This document shows, piece by piece, positions 1 through 8,160 of a DNA stretch of 35,381 nt (positions are counted from its first letter, which is position 1; each line of letters begins with the position of its first letter). The DNA comes from an uncultured Nitratiruptor sp. (GTDB lineage Bacteria; Campylobacterota; Campylobacteria; Campylobacterales; Nitratiruptoraceae). The notes under the pieces are model-generated. The model saw only the letters and a program-made list of their open reading frames with translations, did not search any database and had not been told where the DNA came from. Location: contig CAJXMB010000004.1 of assembly GCA_913056105.1 (NCBI GenBank), positions 1-35,381 of the forward strand. Direction: 5' to 3'. A program made the position numbers and the translations under genes.

Positions 1-95
1 AGATCTTCTAATTCTAAAATTTGCTCTTTAATATTTTTTTCAATCTTCTTTTTTCTCTCTAATAACAAATTTTTAAAATAATCTAACTCTAACAT
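1..95 (-). CDS. Probable DksA/TraR-family protein, N-terminus only (partial)
   Basis: The minus strand is open from an ATG at 95-93 to the window edge, giving 31 codons. An SD sequence AAGGA lies about 8 nt upstream. The peptide begins MLELDYFKNLLLERKKKIEKN and continues as a charged, coiled-coil-like helix. This resembles the N-terminal helix of DksA/TraR-type RNA-polymerase-binding proteins, but the diagnostic C4 zinc finger lies outside the window. The gene is divergent from yqeY, with an 87-nt gap holding a promoter for each strand. The reading frame and SD are seen directly. The family name is an inference from the helix pattern only. Confidence 0.5.
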   Translation of the reverse strand, partial: MLELDYFKNLLLERKKKIEKNIKEQILELED

Positions 96-121
96 AACTA
101 TCCTTACCAAAAGTTTTGTGA

Positions 122-130
122 ATTTTATCA
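122..130 (-). promoter_or_regulatory. Extended -10 promoter for the DksA-like gene
   Basis: The minus strand reads TGATAAAAT, which fits the TGATAWAAT extended -10 pattern that recurs in this window. It lies about 27 nt upstream of the ATG of the DksA-like gene. There is no clear -35, as is typical of Campylobacterota sigma-70 promoters. The same 9-mer precedes rsmD. Confidence 0.45.
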
Positions 131-146
131 TATTTTTCTTTTATTT

Positions 147-155
147 TGATATAAT
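147..155 (+). promoter_or_regulatory. Extended -10 promoter for yqeY
   Basis: TGATATAAT (TG-n-TATAAT) sits in a T-rich stretch 27 nt before the yqeY ATG. The identical 9-mer occurs before kdsB (3733) and valS (21662), in each case just upstream of an SD and a plus-strand gene start. No -35 hexamer is evident. Confidence 0.7.
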
Positions 156-182
156 TTGATTAATTTAATAAGAGGAGAGAAG

Positions 183-629
183 ATGAGTGAACTTAAAAAA
201 AGATTGCAAGAAGATCTAAAAAATGCAATGAAAGAGAAAGATATATTTAAAAGAGATACAATAAGATTTTTGATGAGTGCCATAAAACAGGTTGAAGTAG
301 ATAGTAAAAAAGAGTTAAGTGATGAGGATATTATAAAAATTATTCAAAAAAGTGTTAAACAAAGAGAGGATGCTGCTAAACAGTACAGAGATGCAAATAG
401 AGAAGATCTTTATGAAAAAGAGACCAAGGAGGCTCAATTACTAAAAACATATCTTCCAAAACAGTTAAGTGATGAAGAGCTTGAGAGTGAACTTAAAAAA
501 ATAATTGAAGAGATAGGCGCTAACTCTTTAAAAGATATTGGCAAAGTTATGGGAGTTGCAATGCAAAAACTCTCATATGTTGCAGATGGCAAAAGGATAA
601 ACCAAATAGTTAAAAAGATATTATCTTAA
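183..629 (+). CDS. yqeY: GatB/YqeY domain-containing protein
   Basis: A 148-residue protein starting [20 protein letters not shown], with the YqeY hallmark [16 protein letters not shown] and a C-terminal part ending [20 protein letters not shown]. The family resembles the tail domain of the GatB amidotransferase subunit and is thought to bind tRNA, but its role as a free-standing protein is not settled. The start is the ATG at 183, with GAGGAG 5-10 nt upstream. An in-frame TTG at 156 is rejected because it directly abuts the -10 element. The stop overlaps the 3' end of the convergent trpC. It appears monocistronic. Confidence 0.9.
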   Translation: MSELKKRLQEDLKNAMKEKDIFKRDTIRFLMSAIKQVEVDSKKELSDEDIIKIIQKSVKQREDAAKQYRDANREDLYEKETKEAQLLKTYLPKQLSDEELESELKKIIEEIGANSLKDIGKVMGVAMQKLSYVADGKRINQIVKKILS

Positions 630-1409
630 ACCTTTTATCTTTTTAACTTCTTTGGCAATATCTTTTTGCCTCATAAAGTGCTCTCCAATTAAAAATGCAT
701 CTACTCCAATTTTATTAAGTTCTCTAACTTGCTCATGCGAATTTATACCACTTTCTGCAACAATTATCTTTCCTTTTGGAATCAATGGAATCAATCTTTC
801 ACTCAAACTCATATCCATCTCAAAACTCTCTAAATTTCTATGATTGATGCCTATTATATTTGCTCCAGCAAATATTGCTTTAACTAAATCTTTTTTATCA
901 TGAATCTCAACTAAAGCCTCCATTCCTAAATGCCAAGTATATTCTAACAGCTCTTTTAGCTCCTTTCGAGAAAGAGCCTTAGCTATCAATAAAACAAAAT
1001 CTGCTCCATAAACCAAAGCTTCAACAAGTTGATATTTATCAATAATAAAATCTTTTCTTAAAAGTGGCATAGGAACATATCTTCTAACTTGAGTGATATA
1101 CTCAATATCTCCTTTGAAATAGTGTGGTTCAGTCAATATTGAAAGTGCATCTGCCCCACCCTCTTGATACTCTTTTGCAATAGATATTGGATCAAAATCT
1201 TCTCTTATTATCCCTTTACTTGGACTTGCTTTTTTAATCTCAGCAATTACTCTATAAGGATTATCTTTAGTTGATCTTAAAGCACTATCTACTGGCCTTG
1301 GGACAAATGGATTGTAAGCTAAACTTCTCCCAAGCCATTCCAATGGAAACTCTTTTTTTTTCTTCTTTAAATCCTCTTTTGTCTTTTTAATAATCTCATC
1401 TAAAATCAA
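621..1409 (-). CDS. trpC: Indole-3-glycerol phosphate synthase
   Basis: TrpC closes the indole ring from carboxyphenylamino-deoxyribulose phosphate in tryptophan synthesis; it is a cytoplasmic TIM barrel. Visible motifs in order are [13 protein letters not shown] (beta-1 catalytic lysine), [55 protein letters not shown] and the phosphate-binding [13 protein letters not shown] place the start at TTG 1409 (262 aa, [14 protein letters not shown]). It has AGAGAGG 7 nt upstream, and its TTGA overlaps the TGA of the preceding gene, which suggests translational coupling. A GTG at 1430 would add seven residues with less support. No other trp genes are nearby: it is the last gene of a minus operon with unrelated functions. 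Confidence 0.95.
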   Translation of the reverse strand: MILDEIIKKTKEDLKKKKKEFPLEWLGRSLAYNPFVPRPVDSALRSTKDNPYRVIAEIKKASPSKGIIREDFDPISIAKEYQEGGADALSILTEPHYFKGDIEYITQVRRYVPMPLLRKDFIIDKYQLVEALVYGADFVLLIAKALSRKELKELLEYTWHLGMEALVEIHDKKDLVKAIFAGANIIGINHRNLESFEMDMSLSERLIPLIPKGKIIVAESGINSHEQVRELNKIGVDAFLIGEHFMRQKDIAKEVKKIKGLR

Positions 1410-2677
1410 TTTTTTCCTCTCTTTAAACACTCTTTTATTTTTTCATAATGAAATTTTACCTCTTTGTCATTTAAACCAAGTTTTTTTACAACCCTTTTTA
1501 TTATTTTATAAGCTTCTTTACATTTTTGCTTTTTATAATATCCCCATGCTAAAGAGTCGAGATAGTATGGAGAGTTTGGCTCTTGTTTTAGAGCATCTTT
1601 TATAAGTTTGATTCCTCTGTCAATATCTAAATCATAATCAATATAAAGATATCCAAGATAGTTTAAATATATAGCATTTTTATCTTTTTTAAGAACCTTT
1701 TCTAATTTGTTTGAAACATCTTTTAAAAGTTTTTTATCCTTAACTTTTGAGCTTTCAAATTCAAACATAGCGCTTTTTGCTAAAAAATCAAGTTTTTTAC
1801 TTTTTTGATACAAAGATAGAGCTAACTTTGAAGCCTTTTTATACTCTTTTGTTAATTCATATAACTCAAGCAAAAGCTCATCATTTAATCTATTTTTTTC
1901 TAAAAAGCTTATAGCATCTTCATACTTTTTTTGATAGATATATATTTGAACAATTTTAATTCCAAAAACATCATCTTGATATCGTTTATAAAGTCTTTGA
2001 TAGACATTTAAAAGACTGTTTATATCATTGATTGCTGCATAAAAACTTGCAAGTTTTAAACATACAACTTTTGAGCATCCAAATATTCTACTATGAGTTT
2101 CAAGATATGAGATTGCTTCACTCTTTTTGTTTAGATATAAAAACATTATAGTTGCCATTTTATCAACTATTTCATCACTCTTTTTTATAGCATAAGCACT
2201 TTGATAATATTTTAAAGCCAAATCATACTTTTTTTCGCTCATGTAAATTGATGCTAAAAATTCATAATCTTGTGGTGATTTTGATAGTTTTATAGCTTTT
2301 AGCATATACTTTTTAGCATTTTTTAAATCTTTTTGTAAAAGATATAGATAAGATGTAATTCTAAGAAGCTCTAAACTATTTGGATACTCTTTTAAAAGAG
2401 CTAATGCCTCATTTTGTGCTTTTTTGAAATCTTTTAAAACAATCAAATTTTTTATCTCTTCAATCTTATATTCTACCCTTTTTGTTTTATCATAGAGAGT
2501 ATGAAATAGATTTGTACTATCTTGATAATCTCCTATTTGCCTAAGATAGAGTGCACTCATAATATATCTATCTTCACCTTCAAAAAGTTTTGGACAACAA
2601 CTTCTGCTTTGAGGTTGCTTTATACTGCATCCAGCAAAAAGTAAAATTAAAATTAATATAGTTTTATTCCAGGACAT
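1406..2677 (-). CDS. TPR-repeat lipoprotein
   Basis: A 423-residue protein with a lipoprotein signal: [17 protein letters not shown], lipobox Cys at 17. The mature part is almost entirely helical tetratricopeptide-like repeats. Clear repeats include the stretch around [28 protein letters not shown], then [19 protein letters not shown], and C-terminally [29 protein letters not shown]. It is probably anchored in the outer membrane facing the periplasm and acts as a protein-protein scaffold; the partner is unknown. The ATG at 2677 lies 25 nt inside the upstream ykgJ-like gene, and its TGA overlaps the trpC start. A short CC motif (SRSCCP) follows the lipidated cysteine. Confidence 0.82.
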   Translation of the reverse strand: MSWNKTILILILLFAGCSIKQPQSRSCCPKLFEGEDRYIMSALYLRQIGDYQDSTNLFHTLYDKTKRVEYKIEEIKNLIVLKDFKKAQNEALALLKEYPNSLELLRITSYLYLLQKDLKNAKKYMLKAIKLSKSPQDYEFLASIYMSEKKYDLALKYYQSAYAIKKSDEIVDKMATIMFLYLNKKSEAISYLETHSRIFGCSKVVCLKLASFYAAINDINSLLNVYQRLYKRYQDDVFGIKIVQIYIYQKKYEDAISFLEKNRLNDELLLELYELTKEYKKASKLALSLYQKSKKLDFLAKSAMFEFESSKVKDKKLLKDVSNKLEKVLKKDKNAIYLNYLGYLYIDYDLDIDRGIKLIKDALKQEPNSPYYLDSLAWGYYKKQKCKEAYKIIKRVVKKLGLNDKEVKFHYEKIKECLKRGKN

Positions 2678-3039
2678 TCTTTACATACCTCATTAATATA
2701 TTTTTTATCTTTGTATCTATCCCAAAAAGGAAATGTTCTACACTGGGTTGGCCTTACAGGATATATTTGACATCTACAATTTTTTTCATCAAAAAATAGA
2801 CATTGATATTCACCATTAATAACTATCTCTTTAATGCTAAAGCGATATTTTACCTTTTTTAGATAGTTTTTTATAAACTCATCTTTTAAGATTCCTAAAA
2901 AATTTGCAATATTTTCAATCTCCTCTTTATTTACCCATATATATCCACTCTCGCCTCTACAACAGTCGCCTTTGCAACTTTCACAAGCTTTTGGATCAAA
3001 AGCAAAACTAAATCCATCTTTTTTAATTAAATTTTGCAT
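2653..3039 (-). CDS. YkgJ-family cysteine-cluster protein
   Basis: A 128-residue protein with ten cysteines arranged as in the CxxCxxxCC family (YkgJ, putative zinc- or iron-chelating domain): C19, C22, C26, C27, C80, C88, C90, C100, C119, C122. The segment IYPVRPTQCRTFPFW is characteristic of the family. The molecular role of these proteins is poorly defined; metal binding is inferred from the cysteines. It starts at ATG 3039, overlapping the end of the methyltransferase gene by 13 nt with only a distant GGAG upstream, so translation is probably coupled. It belongs to the four-gene minus operon ending in trpC. Confidence 0.85.
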   Translation of the reverse strand: MQNLIKKDGFSFAFDPKACESCKGDCCRGESGYIWVNKEEIENIANFLGILKDEFIKNYLKKVKYRFSIKEIVINGEYQCLFFDEKNCRCQIYPVRPTQCRTFPFWDRYKDKKYINEVCKECPGIKLY

Positions 3040-3719
3040 TTTATACTATGAACTCCTGCTATTTGAAATGCCTTTTGTGCCTCTTTTGAGTATTTACCAT
3101 CTTCAAAAACAATTAAAGGGGCAAATATTTTACATAGAGATTTTGAGCTTTTTTTTGTGTAAATCAAAACTAAACTTGCCTCTTTATCTTTTTTTGGATG
3201 GATAAACTGCATAGCCTCTAATATAAATTTATATCTATCCAAAAGAGATAGAACTCTTTGAATCTGTTTTGCATCATAGCAAAATATAAATGCACCCTTT
3301 GGTTTTAAAATAGTGTTTGCCTTTTTTAATAGCTCTTCAAATGGTAGATGCAAAGAGTATCTACTTATATGAATCTCTTTTTTAGAACTTTTTAAAACAT
3401 TTTCATGATAAAAAGGTGGATTTGAGATTAAAAAATCAAACTTTTTTTCAAAATCTATATCTAAAAAATCACCAATTTTTAAATCAATATTGATTTTGTT
3501 TACTTTAGCATTTAGCTTTGTAAAAAATGCCATTCTTTTTTGTTTTTCAACAGAGGTTAAAGATATTTTAAAATCTTTGGCCACTAAAAGACCTAAAATC
3601 CCTGAACCTGAGCCTATATCTAAAACATTGCCTCTAATATTAAATCTTTTTATAAAACTATATAAAAAAATAGTATCACTATTATAACAATACCCATCTT
3701 CAGGTTGATAGATAATCAA
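3027..3719 (-). CDS. TrmN6-like tRNA1(Val) adenine-N6 methyltransferase family protein
   Basis: A class I SAM-dependent methyltransferase: the SAM loop VLDIGSGSGILGLL lies near the N-terminus and the adenine-N6 catalytic motif NPPF occurs in DFLISNPPFYHEN. The family includes E. coli YfiC/TrmN6, which methylates A37 of tRNA1(Val). I choose the TTG at 3719 (230 aa, MIIYQPEDGYCYNSDT). It has AGAGGG 5 nt upstream and matches the usual length of the family's N-terminus. A TTG at 3749 lies inside the promoter palindrome and has no SD. It is the first gene of the minus operon leading to ykgJ, the TPR lipoprotein and trpC. The substrate assignment is by family only. Confidence 0.82.
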   Translation of the reverse strand: MIIYQPEDGYCYNSDTIFLYSFIKRFNIRGNVLDIGSGSGILGLLVAKDFKISLTSVEKQKRMAFFTKLNAKVNKINIDLKIGDFLDIDFEKKFDFLISNPPFYHENVLKSSKKEIHISRYSLHLPFEELLKKANTILKPKGAFIFCYDAKQIQRVLSLLDRYKFILEAMQFIHPKKDKEASLVLIYTKKSSKSLCKIFAPLIVFEDGKYSKEAQKAFQIAGVHSIKCKI

Positions 3720-3728
3720 ACTACCCTC

Positions 3729-3752
3729 TTTTTGATATAATTGTATCAAAAA
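3729..3752. promoter_or_regulatory. Palindromic divergent promoter of trmN6-like gene and kdsB
   Basis: Two perfect 9-nt arms, TTTTTGATA (3729-3737) and TATCAAAAA (3744-3752), flank a 6-nt spacer. The plus strand contains the extended -10 TGATATAAT (3733-3741), facing kdsB. The minus strand contains TGATACAAT (3748-3740), facing the methyltransferase gene. The two -10 hexamers overlap by two bases, so two polymerases could not bind together. The whole intergenic gap is only 45 nt. Confidence 0.7.
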
Positions 3753-3764
3753 TAGAGGTAAAAA

Positions 3765-4475
3765 ATGGTAATTATTCCAGCAAGAGTCGATTCATATAGG
3801 TTTCCAAAAAAGATATTAGCAAAAATTGATAATACTCCTATGGTAATAAAAACAGCTCAAGCGGTTAAAAATATTGATGAGGTAGTAATCGCAACAGACT
3901 CATATGAAGTTATAGATATTGCAAAAAGATACAATTTTAAAGCAATTTTAACAGATAAAAATCACAAAAGTGGAACTGATAGAATCAATGAGGCAGCTTC
4001 TATACTTGGATTAGACAGTGATGAAATTATCATAAATGTTCAAGCAGATGAGCCTTTTATAGAAGAGGATGTTGTAAAAAAGGTATATGAGCTTACAAAT
4101 AAAAACAAAGATTCTAAAGATATTTTAATAAATAGCGCATATAAAATTATAGATAAAAAAGAGGCAATAAACCCAAATATTGTAAAAGTTGTGCTTGATA
4201 GCTGTAATATGGCTCTTTACTTTTCAAGAAGTCTTATACCATATCCAAGAGAAGAGATAGAAAATTTCAAAGGGCATTTAGGAATATATGGTTTTACTAA
4301 AAAGAGTTTAGAAAAGTTTTGCTCCTTAAAATCGGCTCCATTAGAGGATATTGAAAAATTAGAGCAACTAAGAGCCCTCTATCATGGATATAAAATTGCA
4401 ATGGTGGAAGTTGAGAGCAAAAGTATAGGAATAGATACAGTTGAAGATTTAGAAAGAGTTTTAAGAATTAATTAG
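3765..4475 (+). CDS. kdsB: 3-deoxy-manno-octulosonate cytidylyltransferase
   Basis: KdsB activates Kdo as CMP-Kdo for lipopolysaccharide inner-core synthesis (cytoplasm). The 236-residue protein begins with the nucleotide-binding signature VIIPARVDSYRFPKKIL. It also has VVIATDSYEV, the KSGTDRINEA motif, IINVQADEPFIEED, MALYFSRSLIPYPR and a C-terminal SIGIDTVEDLERV. SD AGAGG (3754-3758) precedes ATG 3765. It is transcribed alone from the palindromic promoter. Its last 15 nt overlap the convergent permease gene. Confidence 0.95.
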   Translation: MVIIPARVDSYRFPKKILAKIDNTPMVIKTAQAVKNIDEVVIATDSYEVIDIAKRYNFKAILTDKNHKSGTDRINEAASILGLDSDEIIINVQADEPFIEEDVVKKVYELTNKNKDSKDILINSAYKIIDKKEAINPNIVKVVLDSCNMALYFSRSLIPYPREEIENFKGHLGIYGFTKKSLEKFCSLKSAPLEDIEKLEQLRALYHGYKIAMVEVESKSIGIDTVEDLERVLRIN

Positions 4476-5279
4476 ACTCTCTTTTTGATTTGTAATAGAT
4501 TGCAAAAAGTCAGAAATATTTATAAGTGAGAAAGTAACTAAAAATATCATAAGTCCCGGAAAAAAACTTACCCACCAAGCAATATCTATAACCTCTTTTC
4601 CCTCGCTTAAAATTGAGCCCCAACTCATCTGCGGTGGCAAAATTCCAAGTCCTAAAAAACTAAGTCCAGATTCACTCAAAATTGCTCCCCCTACCCCAAA
4701 GGTAAAACTTACAAAAAATATTGGAGCAATAAGTGGTGTAAAATATTTTAATATTATTTTATATGAAGGAGTTTTTGCGATTTGAAGAATTTTTATAAAA
4801 GGCTTCTTTGTTATAGAAAAACTCTCGCTTCTTATCATCCTTGCGGTTGTCATCCAGCCCGTAATTGATATAACTAAAATCAAAACCAAACTTGAAGCTT
4901 GAATATAACTAACCAAAGCCAAAAGCAAAAAGAAAGTTGGAAATGTTAAAAATAGATCAACAACTATTACAAAAGTTTTATCTACTTTTCCTCTAAAATA
5001 ACCCGCACTAACTCCTGCAATCAAACCTATAAAAGAGGCAATCAACGCACTTCCAACTCCAATGGTTAAAGATACCTTTCCCCCCTCTATAACTCTTGCT
5101 AAAAGATCTCTTCCTAACCTATCTGTTCCAAATGGATGAGAGAGTGATGGTGGAAGCAAAATCAAATCTTGATTTAGCTCATATGGTGATTTGGTATAAA
5201 AAATATCTCCAAAAAAAGATAGTAAAAATATAAAAATCAATATCCCAACACTAAAATATGGAAAATTAGCCCTTTTCAA
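4461..5279 (-). CDS. DppC/OppC-type ABC transporter permease
   Basis: A 272-residue inner-membrane permease with an N-terminal membrane anchor and the family signature HPFGTDRLGRDLLARVIEGG, followed by about five more hydrophobic segments ending in a DppC-like C-terminus (GWMTTARMIRSESF, LSESGLSFLGLGILPPQMSWG). Such proteins are the 'C' permease of dipeptide, oligopeptide or nickel importers. The cytoplasmic EAA loop is degenerate: the position of EAA---G reads KIL---K (FIKILQIAKTPSYKII). The start is TTG 5279 with AAGGGA 5 nt upstream, one nt after the rsmD stop. No partner permease, ATPase or binding protein is in the window, so the substrate is unknown. Confidence 0.85.
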   Translation of the reverse strand: MKRANFPYFSVGILIFIFLLSFFGDIFYTKSPYELNQDLILLPPSLSHPFGTDRLGRDLLARVIEGGKVSLTIGVGSALIASFIGLIAGVSAGYFRGKVDKTFVIVVDLFLTFPTFFLLLALVSYIQASSLVLILVISITGWMTTARMIRSESFSITKKPFIKILQIAKTPSYKIILKYFTPLIAPIFFVSFTFGVGGAILSESGLSFLGLGILPPQMSWGSILSEGKEVIDIAWWVSFFPGLMIFLVTFSLINISDFLQSITNQKESLINS

Positions 5280-5280
5280 C

Positions 5281-5865
5281 TTATCCCTTATAGTAGCTTA
5301 AAGAGCTTTTTCCAAATTTTTTACTCTTTAAAAGAGTAAAATTACCAATTCTCTTTGGTGTTTCAAGTTTTGTCATATGCTCAACTATTATCATCTCTGC
5401 AGTCTCTTGTGGAATCTTTTGAATAGTTTCAAAAACTCTTTTATAAATCTCCTCTTTTCCCTCTCTAATAGAAAATGGTGGGTCAAAATAGAAATAGGCT
5501 TTTTCTTTCTCTCTTTTTAAAATATCTATAATATCAAAAATCCTCTCAAATGCATCACCAAAAAGCAAAGTTGCACTCTCTTTATCAATATTATCTATAT
5601 TTTTTTTAAGTGTACTGAAAGAGCCTCTGTCTAACTCAATAAAATATGCTTCTTTAGCTCCTCTACTAAGAGCCTCTAATCCAACGCTTCCACTTCCTCC
5701 AAAAACCTCTATAAAATTTTTATCAATAATATCATATTGCAAAGTATTAAATAGAGACTCTCTTAATATACTTTTTGAACTTCTTGTAACCTCTTTTGAT
5801 GGAAGAAGAATCTTTTTCCCTTTATATTTACCGCCAATGACTCTTGTAAAAAGCTCTTTTTTCAA
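5281..5865 (-). CDS. rsmD: 16S rRNA (guanine966-N2)-methyltransferase
   Basis: A 194-residue RsmD-family enzyme. It has the N-terminal [15 protein letters not shown], then [16 protein letters not shown], the SAM-binding [18 protein letters not shown] and the catalytic DPPF in [13 protein letters not shown]. It methylates G966 of 16S rRNA on the assembled 30S subunit. The TTG start at 5865 is supported by AGGA 8 nt upstream and by the conserved N-terminus starting straight after it. It leads a two-gene minus operon with the DppC-like permease. Pairing rRNA modification with a transporter suggests packing rather than shared function. Confidence 0.93.
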   Translation of the reverse strand: MKKELFTRVIGGKYKGKKILLPSKEVTRSSKSILRESLFNTLQYDIIDKNFIEVFGGSGSVGLEALSRGAKEAYFIELDRGSFSTLKKNIDNIDKESATLLFGDAFERIFDIIDILKREKEKAYFYFDPPFSIREGKEEIYKRVFETIQKIPQETAEMIIVEHMTKLETPKRIGNFTLLKSKKFGKSSLSYYKG

Positions 5866-5889
5866 CTTTTTTTCCTATTTTTTATGTTA

Positions 5890-5898
5890 ATTTTATCA
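5890..5898 (-). promoter_or_regulatory. Extended -10 promoter for rsmD
   Basis: The minus strand reads TGATAAAAT, the same 9-mer as upstream of the DksA-like gene, 24 nt before the rsmD TTG. A second minus-strand TATAAT (5923-5918) lies farther upstream and could serve instead. Confidence 0.45.
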
Positions 5899-5910
5899 TA
5901 AACTTTTTTT

Positions 5911-5919
5911 GGATATCAT
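5911..5919 (+). promoter_or_regulatory. Possible -10 promoter for argG
   Basis: GGATATCAT is a one-base variant of the recurring GATATAAT core, preceded by a T-run, 27 nt before the argG ATG. That spacing matches yqeY. The match is weaker than at the other plus-strand promoters. The SD AAGGA (5936-5940) is clear. Confidence 0.35.
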
Positions 5920-5945
5920 TATACAAAATTACAAAAAGGATACAA

Positions 5946-7175
5946 ATGGCCAAAAAAGAGGTAAAAAAGGTTGTTTTAGCCTATAGCGGAGGGCTTGATA
6001 CATCAATCATTTTAAAGTGGTTACAAGATACCTATAACTGTGAAGTAGTAACTTTTACAGCCGATATTGGTCAAGGCGAAGAGGTTGAGCCAGCAAGAGA
6101 GAAAGCGCTTAAACTTGGAATAAAACCAGAAAATATTTTTATTGAAGATTTGAGAGAAGATTTTGTTAGAGATTATGTTTTTCCAATGTTTAGAGCAAAT
6201 ACAATCTATGAAGGAGAGTATCTTCTTGGAACCTCAATTGCAAGACCGCTTATTGCAAAAAGACAGATTGAGATTGCAAAAGAGGTAGGAGCAGATGCGG
6301 TAGCTCACGGGGCAACAGGAAAAGGAAATGACCAAGTAAGATTTGAGATTGGATATCTATCTTTAAATCCAGATATCAAGATAATTGCACCATGGAGAGA
6401 GTGGGATTTAAATTCAAGAGAGAAACTTTTAAATTTTGCAAAAGAGCACAATATCCCTATTCAAAAACATGGTAAAAAGAGTCCATACTCAATGGATGCA
6501 AATCTTTTGCACATCTCTTATGAAGGTGGAATTTTAGAAGACCCAAACAATGAACCAGAGGAAGATATGTGGAGATGGACAAACTCTCCTGAAAGTGCTC
6601 CTAATGAGCCAGAATATATAGAAATTGAGTATGAAAAAGGAGACCCAGTTGCTATAAATGGCGAAAAACTAACTCCAGCTAAGCTATTAACAAAACTAAA
6701 TGAGTATGGAAATAAACATGGAATTGGAAGAGTTGATATTGTAGAAAATAGATTTGTAGGTATGAAAAGTAGAGGATGTTATGAGACTCCTGGTGGTACA
6801 ATAATGCTAAAGGCTCATAGAGCAATTGAATCAATCACTCTTGATAGAGAAGAGGCTCATCTAAAAGATAAACTTATGCCAAAATATGCTGAACTTATCT
6901 ATAATGGCTTTTGGTTTTCACCAGAGAGAAAGATGCTTCAAGCAGCTATAGACAAAACTCAAGAAAATGTAAATGGAACAGTTAGATTAAAACTATACAA
7001 AGGAAATGTAATAGTTGTTGGAAGAAAATCGCCAAACTCTCTTTTTGCAAAAGAGTTTAGCACTTTTGAAGAAGATAGAGTCTATAATCAAAAAGATGCA
7101 GAAGGTTTTATCAAGCTAAATGCACTTAGATTTATCATCGAAGGCTATGTAAGAAAAAATAAAAATAAAGGATAG
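5946..7175 (+). CDS. argG: Argininosuccinate synthase
   Basis: ArgG joins citrulline and aspartate with ATP to make argininosuccinate, the penultimate step of arginine synthesis. The 409-residue protein has the N-type ATP pyrophosphatase loop AYSGGLDTS (12-20), then [33 protein letters not shown], the [17 protein letters not shown] segment and [15 protein letters not shown]. Length and motifs are normal for the family. ATG 5946 follows AAGGA with 5-nt spacing. It is the first gene of a tight plus operon with rplI, hslV, hslU and era; the gap to rplI is 2 nt. The block order matches what I recall from Campylobacter jejuni. Confidence 0.97.
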   Translation: MAKKEVKKVVLAYSGGLDTSIILKWLQDTYNCEVVTFTADIGQGEEVEPAREKALKLGIKPENIFIEDLREDFVRDYVFPMFRANTIYEGEYLLGTSIARPLIAKRQIEIAKEVGADAVAHGATGKGNDQVRFEIGYLSLNPDIKIIAPWREWDLNSREKLLNFAKEHNIPIQKHGKKSPYSMDANLLHISYEGGILEDPNNEPEEDMWRWTNSPESAPNEPEYIEIEYEKGDPVAINGEKLTPAKLLTKLNEYGNKHGIGRVDIVENRFVGMKSRGCYETPGGTIMLKAHRAIESITLDREEAHLKDKLMPKYAELIYNGFWFSPERKMLQAAIDKTQENVNGTVRLKLYKGNVIVVGRKSPNSLFAKEFSTFEEDRVYNQKDAEGFIKLNALRFIIEGYVRKNKNKG

Positions 7176-7177
7176 AC

Positions 7178-7624
7178 ATGAAAGTTTTATTGATAAAAGA
7201 TGTAAAAGGTTTAGGAAAAGCTGGAGAGATTAAAGAGGTAAAAGATGGATATGGAAGAAACTTTCTGATTGCAAAAGGTTTTGCAAAACTTGCTACAAAC
7301 GATGTTATAAGAGAGTATCAAGCAGAACAAAAAAGAAAAGAGAAACAAAAAGAAGATGAGATAAAAAGATTAAAAGAGTTAAAAAAGAAGATTGAAAATA
7401 TAAAACTTACTATTAAGCATAAAGTTGGAGCAAATGGAGCCCTATTTGGAGCTATTACCAACAAAGAGATAAGTGAGCATCTAAAAAAAGATTTTGAAAT
7501 TGAAGTAGATAAAAAACATATAGAGGTTCATCCCCCTATTAAACAGACTGGAGAGTTTGAAGTTGAAGTAAAGCTTGGACATGGAATTGATGCAAAACTT
7601 GATTTGATAGTAGAAGGTGAATAA
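7178..7624 (+). CDS. rplI: 50S ribosomal protein bL9
   Basis: A 148-residue bL9 with the family signature at the N-terminus ([21 protein letters not shown], then [13 protein letters not shown]). A long charged helix follows (about 45-75), then the C-terminal domain ([30 protein letters not shown]). It binds 23S rRNA near the L1 stalk and helps maintain reading frame. Start ATG 7178 comes 2 nt after argG. The stop TAA shares its last base with the hslV ATG, consistent with coupled translation. Confidence 0.97.
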   Translation: MKVLLIKDVKGLGKAGEIKEVKDGYGRNFLIAKGFAKLATNDVIREYQAEQKRKEKQKEDEIKRLKELKKKIENIKLTIKHKVGANGALFGAITNKEISEHLKKDFEIEVDKKHIEVHPPIKQTGEFEVEVKLGHGIDAKLDLIVEGE

Positions 7625-8160
7625 TGTTTGAAGCGACTACAATTTTGGCCTATAGAGATGATAAAATGGCTGTTATTGGCGGAGATGGTCAAGTAACATT
7701 TGGCAATACTGTATTAAAAAGTAATGCAACTAAGATTAGAACTCTTTATAATAATAAAATTTTATCGGGTTTTGCAGGAAGTACGGCAGATGCTTTTAAT
7801 CTATTTGATATGTTTGAGGGAATTTTAGAAAATCAAAAAGGGGATTTGCTAAAGAGTGTAATAGATTTTTCAAAAGAGTGGAGAAAAGATAAATATCTTA
7901 GAAGATTAGAAGCTATGATGATAGTATTAAATAGAAAAAATATATTTATACTAAGTGGAAATGGAGATGTGGTTGAGCCTGAAGATGGCAAAATCGCTGC
8001 TATTGGAAGTGGTGGAAACTATGCACTATCTGCTGCAAGAGCTCTAAGTAGATTTTCAAATCTTGACCCAAAAGAGTTAGTTGAAGAGAGTTTGAAAATT
8101 GCAGGAGATTTATGTATATATACAAATAAAAATATAAAAATACTTACTTTGGAGGATTGA
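7624..8160 (+). CDS. hslV: HslV (ClpQ) protease subunit
   Basis: Peptidase of the HslUV two-component protease, a proteasome-like threonine peptidase. The 178-residue protein has [57 protein letters not shown] and [16 protein letters not shown]. Aligned to E. coli HslV, whose catalytic Thr follows the initiator Met, the nucleophile here would be Thr5, behind a short MFEA propeptide. That is like the extended N-terminus of Bacillus ClpQ. Release of Thr5 is inferred. It overlaps rplI by 1 nt and hslU by 1 nt. Confidence 0.96.
   Translation: MFEATTILAYRDDKMAVIGGDGQVTFGNTVLKSNATKIRTLYNNKILSGFAGSTADAFNLFDMFEGILENQKGDLLKSVIDFSKEWRKDKYLRRLEAMMIVLNRKNIFILSGNGDVVEPEDGKIAAIGSGGNYALSAARALSRFSNLDPKELVEESLKIAGDLCIYTNKNIKILTLED

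Noticed and set aside
652-843. Plus-strand open frame inside trpC
   Set aside because: It lies antisense to conserved trpC sequence, has no SD and its translation has no recognisable features; a shadow frame of AT-rich DNA.
1353-1361. A9 run (minus strand) in trpC as a second phase-variable tract
   Set aside because: The run encodes three lysines in an intact frame and the family alignment continues normally on both sides, so there is no frame break to explain.
3720-3749. Upstream TTG (3749) as the start of the trmN6-like gene
   Set aside because: It lies within the palindromic promoter, lacks an SD and extends beyond the usual family N-terminus; TTG 3719 has AGAGGG at good spacing.
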